A DNA stretch of 64,000 nucleotides from an uncultured Coriobacteriaceae bacterium. GTDB lineage: Bacteria; Actinomycetota; Coriobacteriia; Coriobacteriales; Atopobiaceae. The notes below the pieces were generated by a model, which ran no database searches, was not told the DNA's origin, and saw only the letters and a program-made list of their open reading frames with translations. The translations under genes were made by a program, and so were the position numbers. The stretch is taken from the NCBI GenBank assembly GCA_902777325.1, contig CACYTH010000003.1, positions 124,001 to 188,000 on the forward strand. The letters run 5' to 3'. Shown here piece by piece: positions 1 to 9,712 of the stretch (within the stretch, counting starts at the first letter, position 1; each line of letters opens with the position of its first letter).

Positions 1-141
1 GTGGAGGTGTTCCTGCGACGGAACCTCGGGTAAACAGCGCATCTACCTGCGTACTTACTTTAAGGTGCGTTCTTTTGCGCAAAAGCGCTGCCTCTCATAC
101 TTGATAGCGACAGCACACGATTCAAGGGAAGGAAGCCCCTC
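1..141 (+). other. Window edge: possible gene tail and leader
   Basis: The first 33 bases read in frame 1 as ten residues followed by TAA, which could be the C-terminus of an upstream + strand gene cut by the window edge. Too little remains to identify it. The rest is the leader of the ChbG-like gene that starts at 142, and ends in a GGAAGGAAG ribosome site. Confidence 0.3.
72..85. promoter_or_regulatory. Perfect 14-bp palindrome, operator-like
   Basis: CTTTTGCGCAAAAG is a perfect palindrome about 57 bases upstream of the ChbG-like gene. Its size and its TTTTGCGCAAAA core resemble sites bound by dimeric LacI- or GntR-type sugar regulators. No regulator gene lies next to it in this window, so its role is a guess. 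Confidence 0.35.
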
Positions 142-903
142 ATGAAGAAGCTCATCATCCGCGCGGACGACCTTGGCTACAGCGAGGCGGTGAACCGCGG
201 CATCGAGAAGACGGTGCGCGAGGGCCTGGTGCGCAGCGTGGGAATGATGCCCAACATGCCCGAGGCCGAGCCAGGCTGGAAGATGCTTGCTGGCTGCGAC
301 ATCGCCATCGGCCAGCACACCAACCTCTGCCTGGGGACTCCCTGCGCGGATCCGGAGAACATTCCCTCGCTCGTGGACGAGAGGGGACAGCTGCTTTCCA
401 GCCGAGCCTTCCGCGAGGCCTTCGCCCGTGGCGAGGAGCTGGCGACCATCGACGACATGGCAACCGAGATCGAGGCACAGTACCTGCGCTTTCGCGAGAT
501 CGTGGGGCGCGACCCCGACTACTTTGAGGCGCATGCCGTCGCCAGCAAGAGCTTGAACGAGGCCCTCGCGCGCGTGGCCGAGAAGTACGACCTGCCCTTC
601 CTCGAGCTCTATCCCGAGACGCTCTCTGGCTTCTTCAAGGGCCGTCCCGTGCAGATACTGCCCATGTACGCAAGTCCCGAGGATTACGACGCGGTTGCAT
701 GGTTCAAGCGGGACGTGGGCCTTCTCGAGGACGAGGTGCCTGGCATGTTCATTGGCCATCCCGGGTGGCTGGATGACTTCATCCTGCGCAACTCCAGCCT
801 CACCATCAACCGCACGCGCGAGGCGGCGGCCCTCACCGATCCGCAGCTGGCTTCTTGGCTTGCCGAGCAGAATGTCGAGCAGCTCGACTACCGCCAGCTG
901 TAG
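142..903 (+). CDS. ChbG/YdjC-family carbohydrate deacetylase
   Basis: A 253-residue protein of the ChbG/YdjC family, metal-dependent deacetylases that remove acetyl groups from N-acetylated sugars such as chitooligosaccharides. The N-terminal RADDLGYSEAVNRGI carries the Asp pair that helps bind metal, and IGQHTNL supplies a conserved His. Instead of the DxHHHxH block of E. coli ChbG it has EAHAVASK, which I recall from a Gram-positive subgroup, so the substrate may differ. The start has a GGAAGGAAG ribosome site. The MFS transporter 49 bases downstream on the same strand probably shares the transcript, which suggests uptake and processing of an amino-sugar or acetylated compound. No signal peptide is visible, so it should be cytoplasmic. 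Confidence 0.85.
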   Translation: MKKLIIRADDLGYSEAVNRGIEKTVREGLVRSVGMMPNMPEAEPGWKMLAGCDIAIGQHTNLCLGTPCADPENIPSLVDERGQLLSSRAFREAFARGEELATIDDMATEIEAQYLRFREIVGRDPDYFEAHAVASKSLNEALARVAEKYDLPFLELYPETLSGFFKGRPVQILPMYASPEDYDAVAWFKRDVGLLEDEVPGMFIGHPGWLDDFILRNSSLTINRTREAAALTDPQLASWLAEQNVEQLDYRQL

Positions 904-951
904 AGACACGGCCGCGAGAGTCCGACCAAAGACAAGACTGGGAGTGTACTG

Positions 952-2163
952 ATGAAGATAAATGGCAGATACCTCGGCATCGTGGCGGCTATGTGCGGCC
1001 TCTCTGCCGCAACCGTCGGCCTTATCACCAATGTTGCCGGGCTCTTTTTTGGCCCCATGGCAGAGGAGTTCGGCGTCCTGCAGGGCGCCGCGAGCCTCAC
1101 GCTCACCATTGCCAACGTGTGCATGGCCGTGGGCGGCCTCTTCACGCGGCGCCTGGCCAAGGCCATGCCCCTGCGTGTGCTGCTTCTCGCTGGCGTCGCA
1201 CTTCTCGCCGGGTCAAGTGCGCTGACGGCGCTTGCTCCGAGCATCGCCGTGGTGTACGCGGCGTCGGCGGTCAAGGGGCTTGCGGCGGGCGTCATCGGCT
1301 TCGTGCTCATCACCTATGTGCTGGGCAAGTGGTTCCGCTCGCAGCTGGGTATCGCCACGAGCATGGCCATGGGCTGCAGCGGTCTGGCTGGTGCGATCTT
1401 CTCGCCCGTCATCCAGGGTGTTGTGGCCGGCATGGGCTGGCGTGCGGGGCAGCTGCTGGTCGCCGTGTTCATGGTGGTGCTTACGCTCCCGGCCATCCTC
1501 TTGGTGCCCTCGTGCAATCCCGAGGACGCAGGCATGGTGCCCTTTGGGGCGGACGGCGCGCAGGCCAAGGTTGGTGAGACCGCCGAGAAGTCGGATGGCA
1601 GGGTCGGCGTCGACACGATGCTCTTTGTGGCCGTTGTGGTGTATTCGGGTCTGTGTGCGGCGGTGAGCGCGCTCCCGCAGCACTTCCCCGGCATGGCGGA
1701 CGTCGCGGGACTTGGCGCGTCGGTCGGCGCAACCATGATCTCCATGTGCATGATCACCAACACCGCTGGCAAGATCCTTATGGGTTGGCTCTGCGACCGC
1801 ATCGGCGCACGCGCCTCCGTCCTCGCCTACACGGCGTTGACCGCAGCCGCCCTTGTCGTGCTGCTGCTCGTGCCGTCCGGCACCCCTTACGTGGCGGCGG
1901 CGCTGGTGTCTGGCCTGTGCTACTCCCCGGCGACCGTCGGTCTCACCATGCTCTGCAACGAGCTCTTTGGCAGGCGTGGCTCGGGCATCGTCTACCCCGT
2001 GGGAGCCATGGCGTGCAGCCTCTCCAACGCGGTCTTCTCCTCGGTCATCGGTTTTGCCTACGACCTCACAGGAGGCTACGCGATCATGCTGGTCGCCTTC
2101 GTGGGCTTTCTGGTGGTAGCCGACCTCCTGGTGCTTTGGGGCTACCGGCGGAAGGCCGCGTAA
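952..2163 (+). CDS. MFS transporter
   Basis: A 403-residue major facilitator superfamily protein with about 12 hydrophobic segments and a charged loop near residue 200 between the two six-helix halves. The N-terminal half ends its second helix with FTRRLAKAMPLR, matching the loop 2-3 region of MFS carriers, and GWLCDRIGAR near residue 280 is the equivalent loop of the second half. It resembles the oxalate/formate antiporter-like group. Substrate is not readable from sequence. The start is preceded by GGGAG. Its position behind the ChbG-like deacetylase suggests a shared operon and a sugar-derived or organic-acid substrate. Confidence 0.85.
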   Translation: MKINGRYLGIVAAMCGLSAATVGLITNVAGLFFGPMAEEFGVLQGAASLTLTIANVCMAVGGLFTRRLAKAMPLRVLLLAGVALLAGSSALTALAPSIAVVYAASAVKGLAAGVIGFVLITYVLGKWFRSQLGIATSMAMGCSGLAGAIFSPVIQGVVAGMGWRAGQLLVAVFMVVLTLPAILLVPSCNPEDAGMVPFGADGAQAKVGETAEKSDGRVGVDTMLFVAVVVYSGLCAAVSALPQHFPGMADVAGLGASVGATMISMCMITNTAGKILMGWLCDRIGARASVLAYTALTAAALVVLLLVPSGTPYVAAALVSGLCYSPATVGLTMLCNELFGRRGSGIVYPVGAMACSLSNAVFSSVIGFAYDLTGGYAIMLVAFVGFLVVADLLVLWGYRRKAA

Positions 2164-2218
2164 GCAGGGTGTGACTGGATTCGCCGCCCGGCGTACGGGC
2201 GCGTGGTTTGCCTGATGG

Positions 2219-3835
2219 CTAGCCTCGTGCCACGTGCGCCGGGTACCAGCGTTGGAACACCACGGTGAAGACGGCAGCTGGAAGCGGGAGAAGCTCGCTT
2301 ATGAGTGGCGTCGCGGCTGGGGCTAAGAGGGCAGACACAGCTGCAGCCAGGTAGGTGATGCCCCACACCACGCAGATAATGCGGTTGGTCTGGAGGTAGA
2401 TCGCGTTTTGCAGTGCCTTGTCACCGCCGTAGGACCCCTTGACGTAGTAGGCGCTCAGCGGTGTGAACCAGAGAGCCGAGACAAGCCACATCAGGCCAAA
2501 GACCAGAAAGGACGCGGGCAGTAGCAAGGCCAGCGGAACGCCTACGAGTGAGGCTGCCACGAGGACAAGCACCGCAGCGAGCGACAGCGTGTCGTAGATT
2601 ACGCGCTCGTGCCGGAAAGACCACAAGATGGTGAGGGCGCAGGCGGCGATGACGATGGCCGGGCCTGTCGCGACACTGATGGACATGGCTGTCCAGAACG
2701 CCACCCAGGGGGTGAGCATGGCAAGCATCGTGGGCTGCCTTGCAGGAGAGGCGCTCGCCTCGGCGTTGCGGCGTGCGGCCGCGCTGCCCCCGTCGCCAAA
2801 GAACTCGTCCCAGCGCACCATGAGGTCAAAGTCGCCCGTCACGCTGTAGCGGTGCTGAGCCAGCGCGTCCACGCCGCTCACCTTGCCCTGAGCGATTTCC
2901 TGCCACACGGCATAGGGTGTGTGGACGGACGTGGTGGGGGAGACGGACCCGTCCGTTACCACGGTGGCACCTTCGGCCCCCAGCACGATGCAGCAGCTCA
3001 CGCCGCGGTCGGTGTAGTCCATCTCGAGCACGCGCTGCGTGCCGTCAAAGGATGCGGGATTGTAGAGGGCAGCCATCTGGCGCGTAAAGGAGATGGCCTC
3101 GTCCTCCGCCTCGCCCGTCTCGCGCGAGATGCCCCAGCTGGCGTCTGCCATGGCCTCGAAGGTCTGACGTGCAAAGAGCGGCTGGCCGAGCTCCTCGGTG
3201 GTCTCGCGCGCAATGCCGCCCCGTGCAAACTCGCTGCCAGCCCGCCGCACCAGCTGCAGGTAGGCATCGGTGCGCTCGTGAAGCTCGGGCACGCGAAAGA
3301 GCTCGCCCTGTCCGCAGAGGACCTGCTCGTAGTTGTTACGGCCACACATGTGGTCAAAGAGCGACTGCACGCCGTCGTAGTTGCCCTCGGCGGTATAGAA
3401 CCCGCAGGTAGAAATGATGACGTTGCGCTTGCCGGACATTTCGTAGCGGGAGGGGTGGCTGCCGTTTCCCACGTTGTCGGAACGCTCTTCCATAAAGGGG
3501 AGCGACATCGGAAGCTGCCGGTCGATGAGGTTCTTGAGCGGTCCGGGCACGGAGAAGTAGTAGAGCGGGAAGCTCCATATGGTGACGTCAGCCCACACGC
3601 GGCTCTCGATGACGGAGGCCATGTCGTCATGCAGGCAGCAGGTGCCCGTCTCGCTGCGCCAGCATGTGAAGCAACCGAGGCAGGGGCGAATGTCCGCCTT
3701 GCTCGTCTCGATGGTGCGCACCTCCATGGCGTCCTCGCCCTGGCTGTCGGCAATTCCGGCGAGAAATGCCTGCGTGAGCCGGTAGGTGTTGCTGCGCTCG
3801 CCCTTGGGGCTGCCGTTGATGACGAGGATGTTCAT
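2219..3835 (-). CDS. Flavodoxin-fold oxidoreductase fused to SCP2-like and membrane domains
   Basis: A 538-residue protein with three parts. Residues 1 to about 210 form a flavodoxin-like NAD(P)H:FMN oxidoreductase domain, starting MNILVINGSPKG (the FMN phosphate loop) and carrying a Cys-rich PCLGCFTCW segment seen in iron-sulfur flavoprotein relatives. Residues about 265-370 resemble an SCP2 sterol-carrier fold, a hydrophobic-ligand pocket. Residues about 390-530 contain four or five hydrophobic helices. The open frame extends 24 codons upstream, but the ATG at 3835 has a GGGAGGAGACGG ribosome site and gives the canonical flavodoxin start. A membrane-tethered flavoprotein acting on a lipophilic substrate is a reasonable inference. 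It is convergent with the MFS gene and divergent from the GH1 gene. Confidence 0.75.
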   Translation of the reverse strand: MNILVINGSPKGERSNTYRLTQAFLAGIADSQGEDAMEVRTIETSKADIRPCLGCFTCWRSETGTCCLHDDMASVIESRVWADVTIWSFPLYYFSVPGPLKNLIDRQLPMSLPFMEERSDNVGNGSHPSRYEMSGKRNVIISTCGFYTAEGNYDGVQSLFDHMCGRNNYEQVLCGQGELFRVPELHERTDAYLQLVRRAGSEFARGGIARETTEELGQPLFARQTFEAMADASWGISRETGEAEDEAISFTRQMAALYNPASFDGTQRVLEMDYTDRGVSCCIVLGAEGATVVTDGSVSPTTSVHTPYAVWQEIAQGKVSGVDALAQHRYSVTGDFDLMVRWDEFFGDGGSAAARRNAEASASPARQPTMLAMLTPWVAFWTAMSISVATGPAIVIAACALTILWSFRHERVIYDTLSLAAVLVLVAASLVGVPLALLLPASFLVFGLMWLVSALWFTPLSAYYVKGSYGGDKALQNAIYLQTNRIICVVWGITYLAAAVSALLAPAATPLISELLPLPAAVFTVVFQRWYPAHVARG

Positions 3836-3966
3836 GGGCCGTCTCCTCCCGCGTCCGACGAGGCCTCGCGGTTGCCTCTGCACCTGACCATTATGCCGTA
3901 TGCGCATGCCACGTCGTCTATCGTCCGTTCCGTGCAGTAACGTGTAGGCGGGACTTTGTCCTGTGA

Positions 3967-5475
<1,509 letters not shown>

Positions 5476-5599
5476 CGACGGCTTCAGTGGACAATCCCCT
5501 TGCTTTGTCAACTTGTGGACGCGTCCGTCCTTCCGTGCGTGGCGCGCGGTGGTGCGCGTCCATACAATGATGCCAAGCCACAACGCAAGGAGGAGCATC

Positions 5600-6427
5600 A
5601 TGAGCGTACAGATCCGTCGCAGCGCATCCGGTCAGGCCATGCCGAGGGAGACGGTCCAGCTGCCGGCCGAGGCCTTTGGCCCCAGCGACACCACCACCGT
5701 CTATTGGCTCGGCAATGCCGGGTTCCTCCTCAACAGCCGGGGAACCACCATCATGTGCGACCCGCTGCTGGTGGGCTTTGACATGCCCGTCCTGGTGGAG
5801 CCGCCCATCCTGCCCGAGGACGTGCAGGCATTTGACGCGCTGCTCTACACCCACATCGACAACGACCACTTTGCCCGCGAGACGCTTGCGGGGATCAAGG
5901 ACAAGGCCGGCGAGGTCCATGCCAGCCACTATGTGGCTCAGGTCGCTCGTGACGAGGAGCACGTGACCGGTGCCATCGGCCACGACATCGGCGAGCGCTT
6001 CTGCGTGGGCTGCGTGGACATCACGCTGACCCCCACCTGGCACAACTGGCAGGAGCACATGACCAGCGAGAAGTACCAGCACCGCACCTGGGAGCGCAAG
6101 GAGTACTGCGGCTACTGGTTTGACACTCCTGACGGCTCCATCTGGCTGCCCAGCGACAGCCGCCCCCTGCCCGAGTTCCTCGAGTGGGAGAAGGCTCCGG
6201 ACATGATGCTCTTCGACTTCTCGGACAACATCTGGCACATCACCTTTGCCGGTGCGGTCGAGCTGGCCAACCACTATCCCGAGGCCGACCTGCTGCTCGT
6301 TCACTGGGGCTGCGTGGATGCGCCAAACTACACGCCCTTCAACGGCGACCCCGAGCGCCTGGAGGCTGCCGTCAAGAACCCCGAGCGCGTGCACGCACTG
6401 GCGCTGGGCGAGGGCCTGTCGCTGTAG
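5600..6427 (+). CDS. MBL-fold metallo-hydrolase, UlaG-like
   Basis: A 275-residue metallo-beta-lactamase-fold hydrolase related to the UlaG/YtnP-type lactonase group. The first strand GNAGFLLNSRG and the DPLL segment are typical. The metal motif reads THIDNDHF, so the second His of the classic HxHxDH is Asp; a later LVHWGCVD near residue 240 supplies another His. Possible reactions are lactone or phosphodiester hydrolysis; the substrate is unknown. The open frame runs much further upstream, but AAGGAGGAG just before the ATG at 5600 fixes the start. It follows the GH1 gene after 124 bases and ends in a hairpin terminator at 6444. Confidence 0.8.
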   Translation: MSVQIRRSASGQAMPRETVQLPAEAFGPSDTTTVYWLGNAGFLLNSRGTTIMCDPLLVGFDMPVLVEPPILPEDVQAFDALLYTHIDNDHFARETLAGIKDKAGEVHASHYVAQVARDEEHVTGAIGHDIGERFCVGCVDITLTPTWHNWQEHMTSEKYQHRTWERKEYCGYWFDTPDGSIWLPSDSRPLPEFLEWEKAPDMMLFDFSDNIWHITFAGAVELANHYPEADLLLVHWGCVDAPNYTPFNGDPERLEAAVKNPERVHALALGEGLSL

Positions 6428-6443
6428 ACAACGACGTTAGAGA

Positions 6444-6480
6444 CGCACCGGGGAGGGTTGACCTTCCCGGTGCGCTGCTT
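6444..6480 (+). terminator. Rho-independent terminator after MBL-fold gene
   Basis: A 13-bp stem (6444-6456 pairs with 6462-6474, one G-T pair) with a GTTGA loop is followed by CTGCTT. It sits 16 bases after the MBL-fold stop codon. Confidence 0.7.
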
Positions 6481-6510
6481 TGGGGAATGGGGAGAGTAGA
6501 GGAGCGGGTT

Positions 6511-7500
6511 ATGCAATACACCACCATCGGGTGCACGGACATCGAGGTCAGCCGCTTCTGTCTGGGCTGCATGGGCTTTGGCGAGGTCCGCGAGGGTGCC
6601 CTGCACAAGTGGACGCTGGGCCCTGACGACACGCGCGCCATCATGAGACAGGCGCTTGACGCTGGTATCAACTTCTTTGACACGGCCATGGCCTACTCCT
6701 TTGGCACGAGCGAGGAGTACGTGGGCCAGGCCCTGCGCGAGCTTGCCCCGCGCGACGAGTGGGTCATTGCCACCAAGTACAGCCCGCGGCCTGCAGCGCA
6801 GGTTGATCCGGCCGTGAGCGGTGCCGAGTGGATCCGCACTTGCATCGACAACAGCCTGCGCCGCCTGGGCGTGGAGACCATCGACCTGTACTACATGCAC
6901 AGCTGGGACTACGCCACGCCGGTCGAGGAGTCGCTCGAGGCGCTGAACGAGGCCGTGACCGCCGGCAAGGTGCGTGCGCTGGGCGTCTCCAACTGCCATC
7001 CGTATCAGCTGGCTCGTGCCAACGACATCGCCGCGGCACACGGCTGGGCCCGCTTCGAGGCCATCCAGAGCCACATGAACCTCATCTTCCGCGAGGACGA
7101 GCGCGAGCTGCTGCAGCTCTGCGCCGAGGACGGCATCTCCACCATGCCGTACAGTGCGCTTGCCGCTGGCCGTCTCGCCCGCAAGCCTGGCGAGACAAGC
7201 AAGCGTCTTGAGATGGACACCTTCGCAAAGGGCAAGTACGACGCCACGGCCGAGCAGGACAACGTGATCGTGGAGCGTGTGGCCGAGGTGGCCGAGCGTC
7301 TGGGCACGTCGATGACGGCCGTCTCGCTCGCGTGGCTGCTCACCAAGGTTACGAGCCCAGTGGTTGGTGCCACCAAGCCGCACCATCTGGAGGGCCCGGC
7401 TGCGGCGGCGGACCTTGTGCTCTCGGCCGAGGACATCGCCTACCTGGAGGAGCCGTACGTTCCGCACGCGCTTGTGGGCGTGATGGCGCAGAGGCGCTAG
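6511..7500 (+). CDS. Aldo/keto reductase
   Basis: A 329-residue aldo/keto reductase with an (alpha/beta)8 barrel, an NADPH-dependent carbonyl reductase. The catalytic tetrad is visible: Asp in FFDTAMAYSFG with its Tyr, Lys in ATKYS, and His in YYMHSWD. The C-terminal GATKPHHL segment fits the cofactor phosphate loop. It resembles the YajO/IolS-type group. The ATG at 6511 is preceded by GGAG at 6501; an in-frame ATG at 6487 lies inside poor context. It is probably monocistronic between two terminators. The physiological substrate cannot be told from sequence. Confidence 0.88.
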   Translation: MQYTTIGCTDIEVSRFCLGCMGFGEVREGALHKWTLGPDDTRAIMRQALDAGINFFDTAMAYSFGTSEEYVGQALRELAPRDEWVIATKYSPRPAAQVDPAVSGAEWIRTCIDNSLRRLGVETIDLYYMHSWDYATPVEESLEALNEAVTAGKVRALGVSNCHPYQLARANDIAAAHGWARFEAIQSHMNLIFREDERELLQLCAEDGISTMPYSALAAGRLARKPGETSKRLEMDTFAKGKYDATAEQDNVIVERVAEVAERLGTSMTAVSLAWLLTKVTSPVVGATKPHHLEGPAAAADLVLSAEDIAYLEEPYVPHALVGVMAQRR

Positions 7501-7525
7501 CTGCGGCCAAAGAAATCGTGCGTGA

Positions 7526-7557
7526 GCGGGACGATCCCTGTGGGTCGTCCCGCCTTT
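7526..7557 (+). terminator. Rho-independent terminator after aldo/keto reductase
   Basis: The stem GCGGGACGA (7526-7534) pairs with TCGTCCCGC (7545-7553) and is followed by CTTTTGT, 25 bases after the stop codon. Confidence 0.85.
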
Positions 7558-7626
7558 TGTCTCTTGGCAACGTTCGTCGGAGGTCTGAGTATAGTGAGGG
7601 GAGACTGAGACGAGGCTGGTGAGACG

Positions 7627-8394
7627 ATGAGCGAGGCGACAAAGCTTGCACAGGCGGCAAGCGTGCTGGCACGGTGGTGTGCACAGCGCGATGTGAGCGC
7701 GCTGAGCCTGGAGGCGTTGCGTGCCGAAGCAGGGTTTGCCGACGGCGTGGCAGACCTGTTTGTGCTCTTTGGCGGCGGTGTGACGGGTACGCTCGAGACG
7801 CTTGCAGCGGCCATGCGTGCTGGCGCCGCGCGGCGCTATGCCATCGTGGGCGGACGCGGTCATGCCACCTACTGGCTGGATCAGGCGATAGGGCGACTGA
7901 GCGGGGAGTACGGTATGCTGCCCGCGCCGGGCGAGACCAGCGAGGCGGAGATGCTCGACGCCTTGCTCCATGCGCGCCACGGCCTGCATGCGGACTTCTT
8001 GGAGACGCGGTCCACCAACTGCGGAAACAACATCACCTACCTGCTCGATCTTCTCGAGGGGGAGGGGTGCGTGCCAGAGGGCGTGATTCTCTCGCAAGAT
8101 GCGGTGATGCAGCGGCGGATGGACGTGACTTGGAGGCGTCAGGTGATGGACCGACCCCTGTTCGCGTCCACGCGCGTGGTCAACTGGCCTGCATATGAGG
8201 CGGAGCTTGCTGCGCGTGACGGGAGTCTCGTGTGGGCACAGGCGCCAGAGGGCATCTGGCCTATGGAGAAGTACCTGCAGCTGCTGTTGGGAGAGGTGGA
8301 CCGCCTGACCGACGACGAGGGTGGCTATGGCCCGCGTGGACGTGGCTTTGTGGTGCATGTTGACGTGCCGGCCGAGGTGCGCTGCGGCCGATGA
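7627..8394 (+). CDS. YdcF family protein (DUF218)
   Basis: A 255-residue protein of the YdcF branch of DUF218. LFVLFGGGVTGTLE near residue 45, ETRSTNCGNNI near 130 and SQDAVMQRRMD near 155 are the family landmarks. E. coli YdcF has a Rossmann-like fold and binds S-adenosylmethionine; its biological role is not settled. Unlike SanA/ElyC relatives, no membrane anchor is seen, so it is probably cytoplasmic. The gene stands 232 bases after the aldo/keto reductase and 128 bases before the TIGR04076 gene, all on the same strand. The length is close to that of E. coli YdcF. Confidence 0.8.
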   Translation: MSEATKLAQAASVLARWCAQRDVSALSLEALRAEAGFADGVADLFVLFGGGVTGTLETLAAAMRAGAARRYAIVGGRGHATYWLDQAIGRLSGEYGMLPAPGETSEAEMLDALLHARHGLHADFLETRSTNCGNNITYLLDLLEGEGCVPEGVILSQDAVMQRRMDVTWRRQVMDRPLFASTRVVNWPAYEAELAARDGSLVWAQAPEGIWPMEKYLQLLLGEVDRLTDDEGGYGPRGRGFVVHVDVPAEVRCGR

Positions 8395-8522
8395 GCTTCG
8401 TGCGGCGTGCGGGGAGGCCGGCCGAGCTCCTGACGAGCGCTTTGGGTAAACGAAGGACGGCGCTGGCTTGACGAGGCGCAATGACGCGACAGCTGGACTG
8501 TTCGAGGGATAGGGGAGAACGA

Positions 8523-8975
8523 ATGCGACATCATGTGAGAGTTACGGTGCTGGACAAGAAGTGCTTCTGCGACCTGCAGGAACACTATCTGGCGGATCCA
8601 AAGAGCGGTCCGTGTGGGGTCTTTGAGGTGGGGGACACCTTCGAGTTCTGGCGCGACGGTGGCCGCGATGACTTCTGGAACTTTGGAGCAGCGTCCGGCC
8701 CCGACGGACGCGCCTTCCCCTGCGCGGAGGCCTGGGACTGCATCAGTCGCTACGTGTACACGGCGCTGCAGGGTGGCTCCATCATGCATCGCTGGACGGC
8801 AGACGACCGCCAGATGGTGGCCTGCTGCAACGATGGCACGCGTCCCGTGGTCTTTCTCATCGAGCGCGAGGACCTGCCCGACACGCCCGAGGAGGAGGCA
8901 TGGCTCGCCGAGGCCGAGCGCATGGGATACTTCAAGTGTGACTCCCAAGATGCCTACACAGGTAGTGGCGAATGA
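8523..8975 (+). CDS. TIGR04076 family protein
   Basis: A 150-residue protein matching the TIGR04076 family of unknown function, common in anaerobes. It begins with a short strand and KKCFCDLQEHY; GVFEVGDTFEF near residue 35 and PCAEAWDCISRYVYTALQGG near residue 65 are the conserved blocks. Several Cys residues (KKCFCD, GPCG, FPCAEAWDC, ACCND) suggest metal or redox sensitivity, but no known cluster motif is present. The ATG at 8523 has AGGGGAGA upstream. Its stop overlaps the start of the next gene in an ATGA arrangement, so translation of the two is probably coupled. Confidence 0.75.
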   Translation: MRHHVRVTVLDKKCFCDLQEHYLADPKSGPCGVFEVGDTFEFWRDGGRDDFWNFGAASGPDGRAFPCAEAWDCISRYVYTALQGGSIMHRWTADDRQMVACCNDGTRPVVFLIEREDLPDTPEEEAWLAEAERMGYFKCDSQDAYTGSGE

Positions 8976-9622
8976 GCAGGTCAACCATAGTAAGGCAATG
9001 GTTGCAGATCGCATTGGGCTTGCTGGTCTTCTCCTTTGGCGTGCATCTCACCATCTTTGCCAACATTGGCCTGGCGCCATGGGACTGCCTGGGCATGGGC
9101 ATTGCGGCGCACACGCCGCTCAACTACGGGCTGGCCATGACCGTAACGAGCGTAATCATCCTCGGCATCGACCTCGCCCTGCGTGAGCGCGTTGGCTACG
9201 GCACCATCATCGACGCGCTGCTGACCGGCAACTTCGTGCAGGCCTTCAACGACCTGAGCCCGCTCGAGCCATGCTCCAACATGTGGGCGGGCATCGCCAT
9301 GATGCTCGTGGGCTTTGCCTTCATGGCGGTGGGCATGTGGATCTACATGCGTGGCGAGCAGTGCTGTGGCCCGCGCGACGCGCTGCTCGTAGGCCTGGGC
9401 AAGCGCCTTCCGAGCGTGCCCATCGGTGCGGTGCAGATCGTTCTGTGGTCTGCGGTCACGGTGGTCGGCTGGCTCTTGGGCGGGCCCGTGGGCGTGGGCA
9501 CGCTGCTCTCCGCCTTTGGCGCGGGTGCCGTGATGCAGCTGGTGTACCAGCTGTTGCGCTTTGAGCCGCGTGACATCGAGCACAAGAGCGTGATGGAGAT
9601 CAATCGCCAGCTGCACGGGTAG
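8972..9622 (+). CDS. YczE/YyaS/YitT-family membrane protein
   Basis: A 216-residue integral membrane protein of the YczE/YyaS group with about five hydrophobic helices. IGLAPWDCLGMGIA near residue 30 and the CGPRDALLVGL block near residue 130 are characteristic repeats of this family. Function is not established; members are often predicted transporters or membrane regulators. The start overlaps the TIGR04076 stop by four bases (ATGA), which suggests the two proteins work together or are at least made in fixed ratio. Confidence 0.78.
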   Translation: MSRSTIVRQWLQIALGLLVFSFGVHLTIFANIGLAPWDCLGMGIAAHTPLNYGLAMTVTSVIILGIDLALRERVGYGTIIDALLTGNFVQAFNDLSPLEPCSNMWAGIAMMLVGFAFMAVGMWIYMRGEQCCGPRDALLVGLGKRLPSVPIGAVQIVLWSAVTVVGWLLGGPVGVGTLLSAFGAGAVMQLVYQLLRFEPRDIEHKSVMEINRQLHG

Positions 9623-9712
9623 CGATCGCGTGCGGTCGTGCCCTCTGGGTAGCTCGCCAACGCACCATTGGTATATCGTTGCTAGCAGATACCGGCAACC
9701 AAAGGAGCTCCC

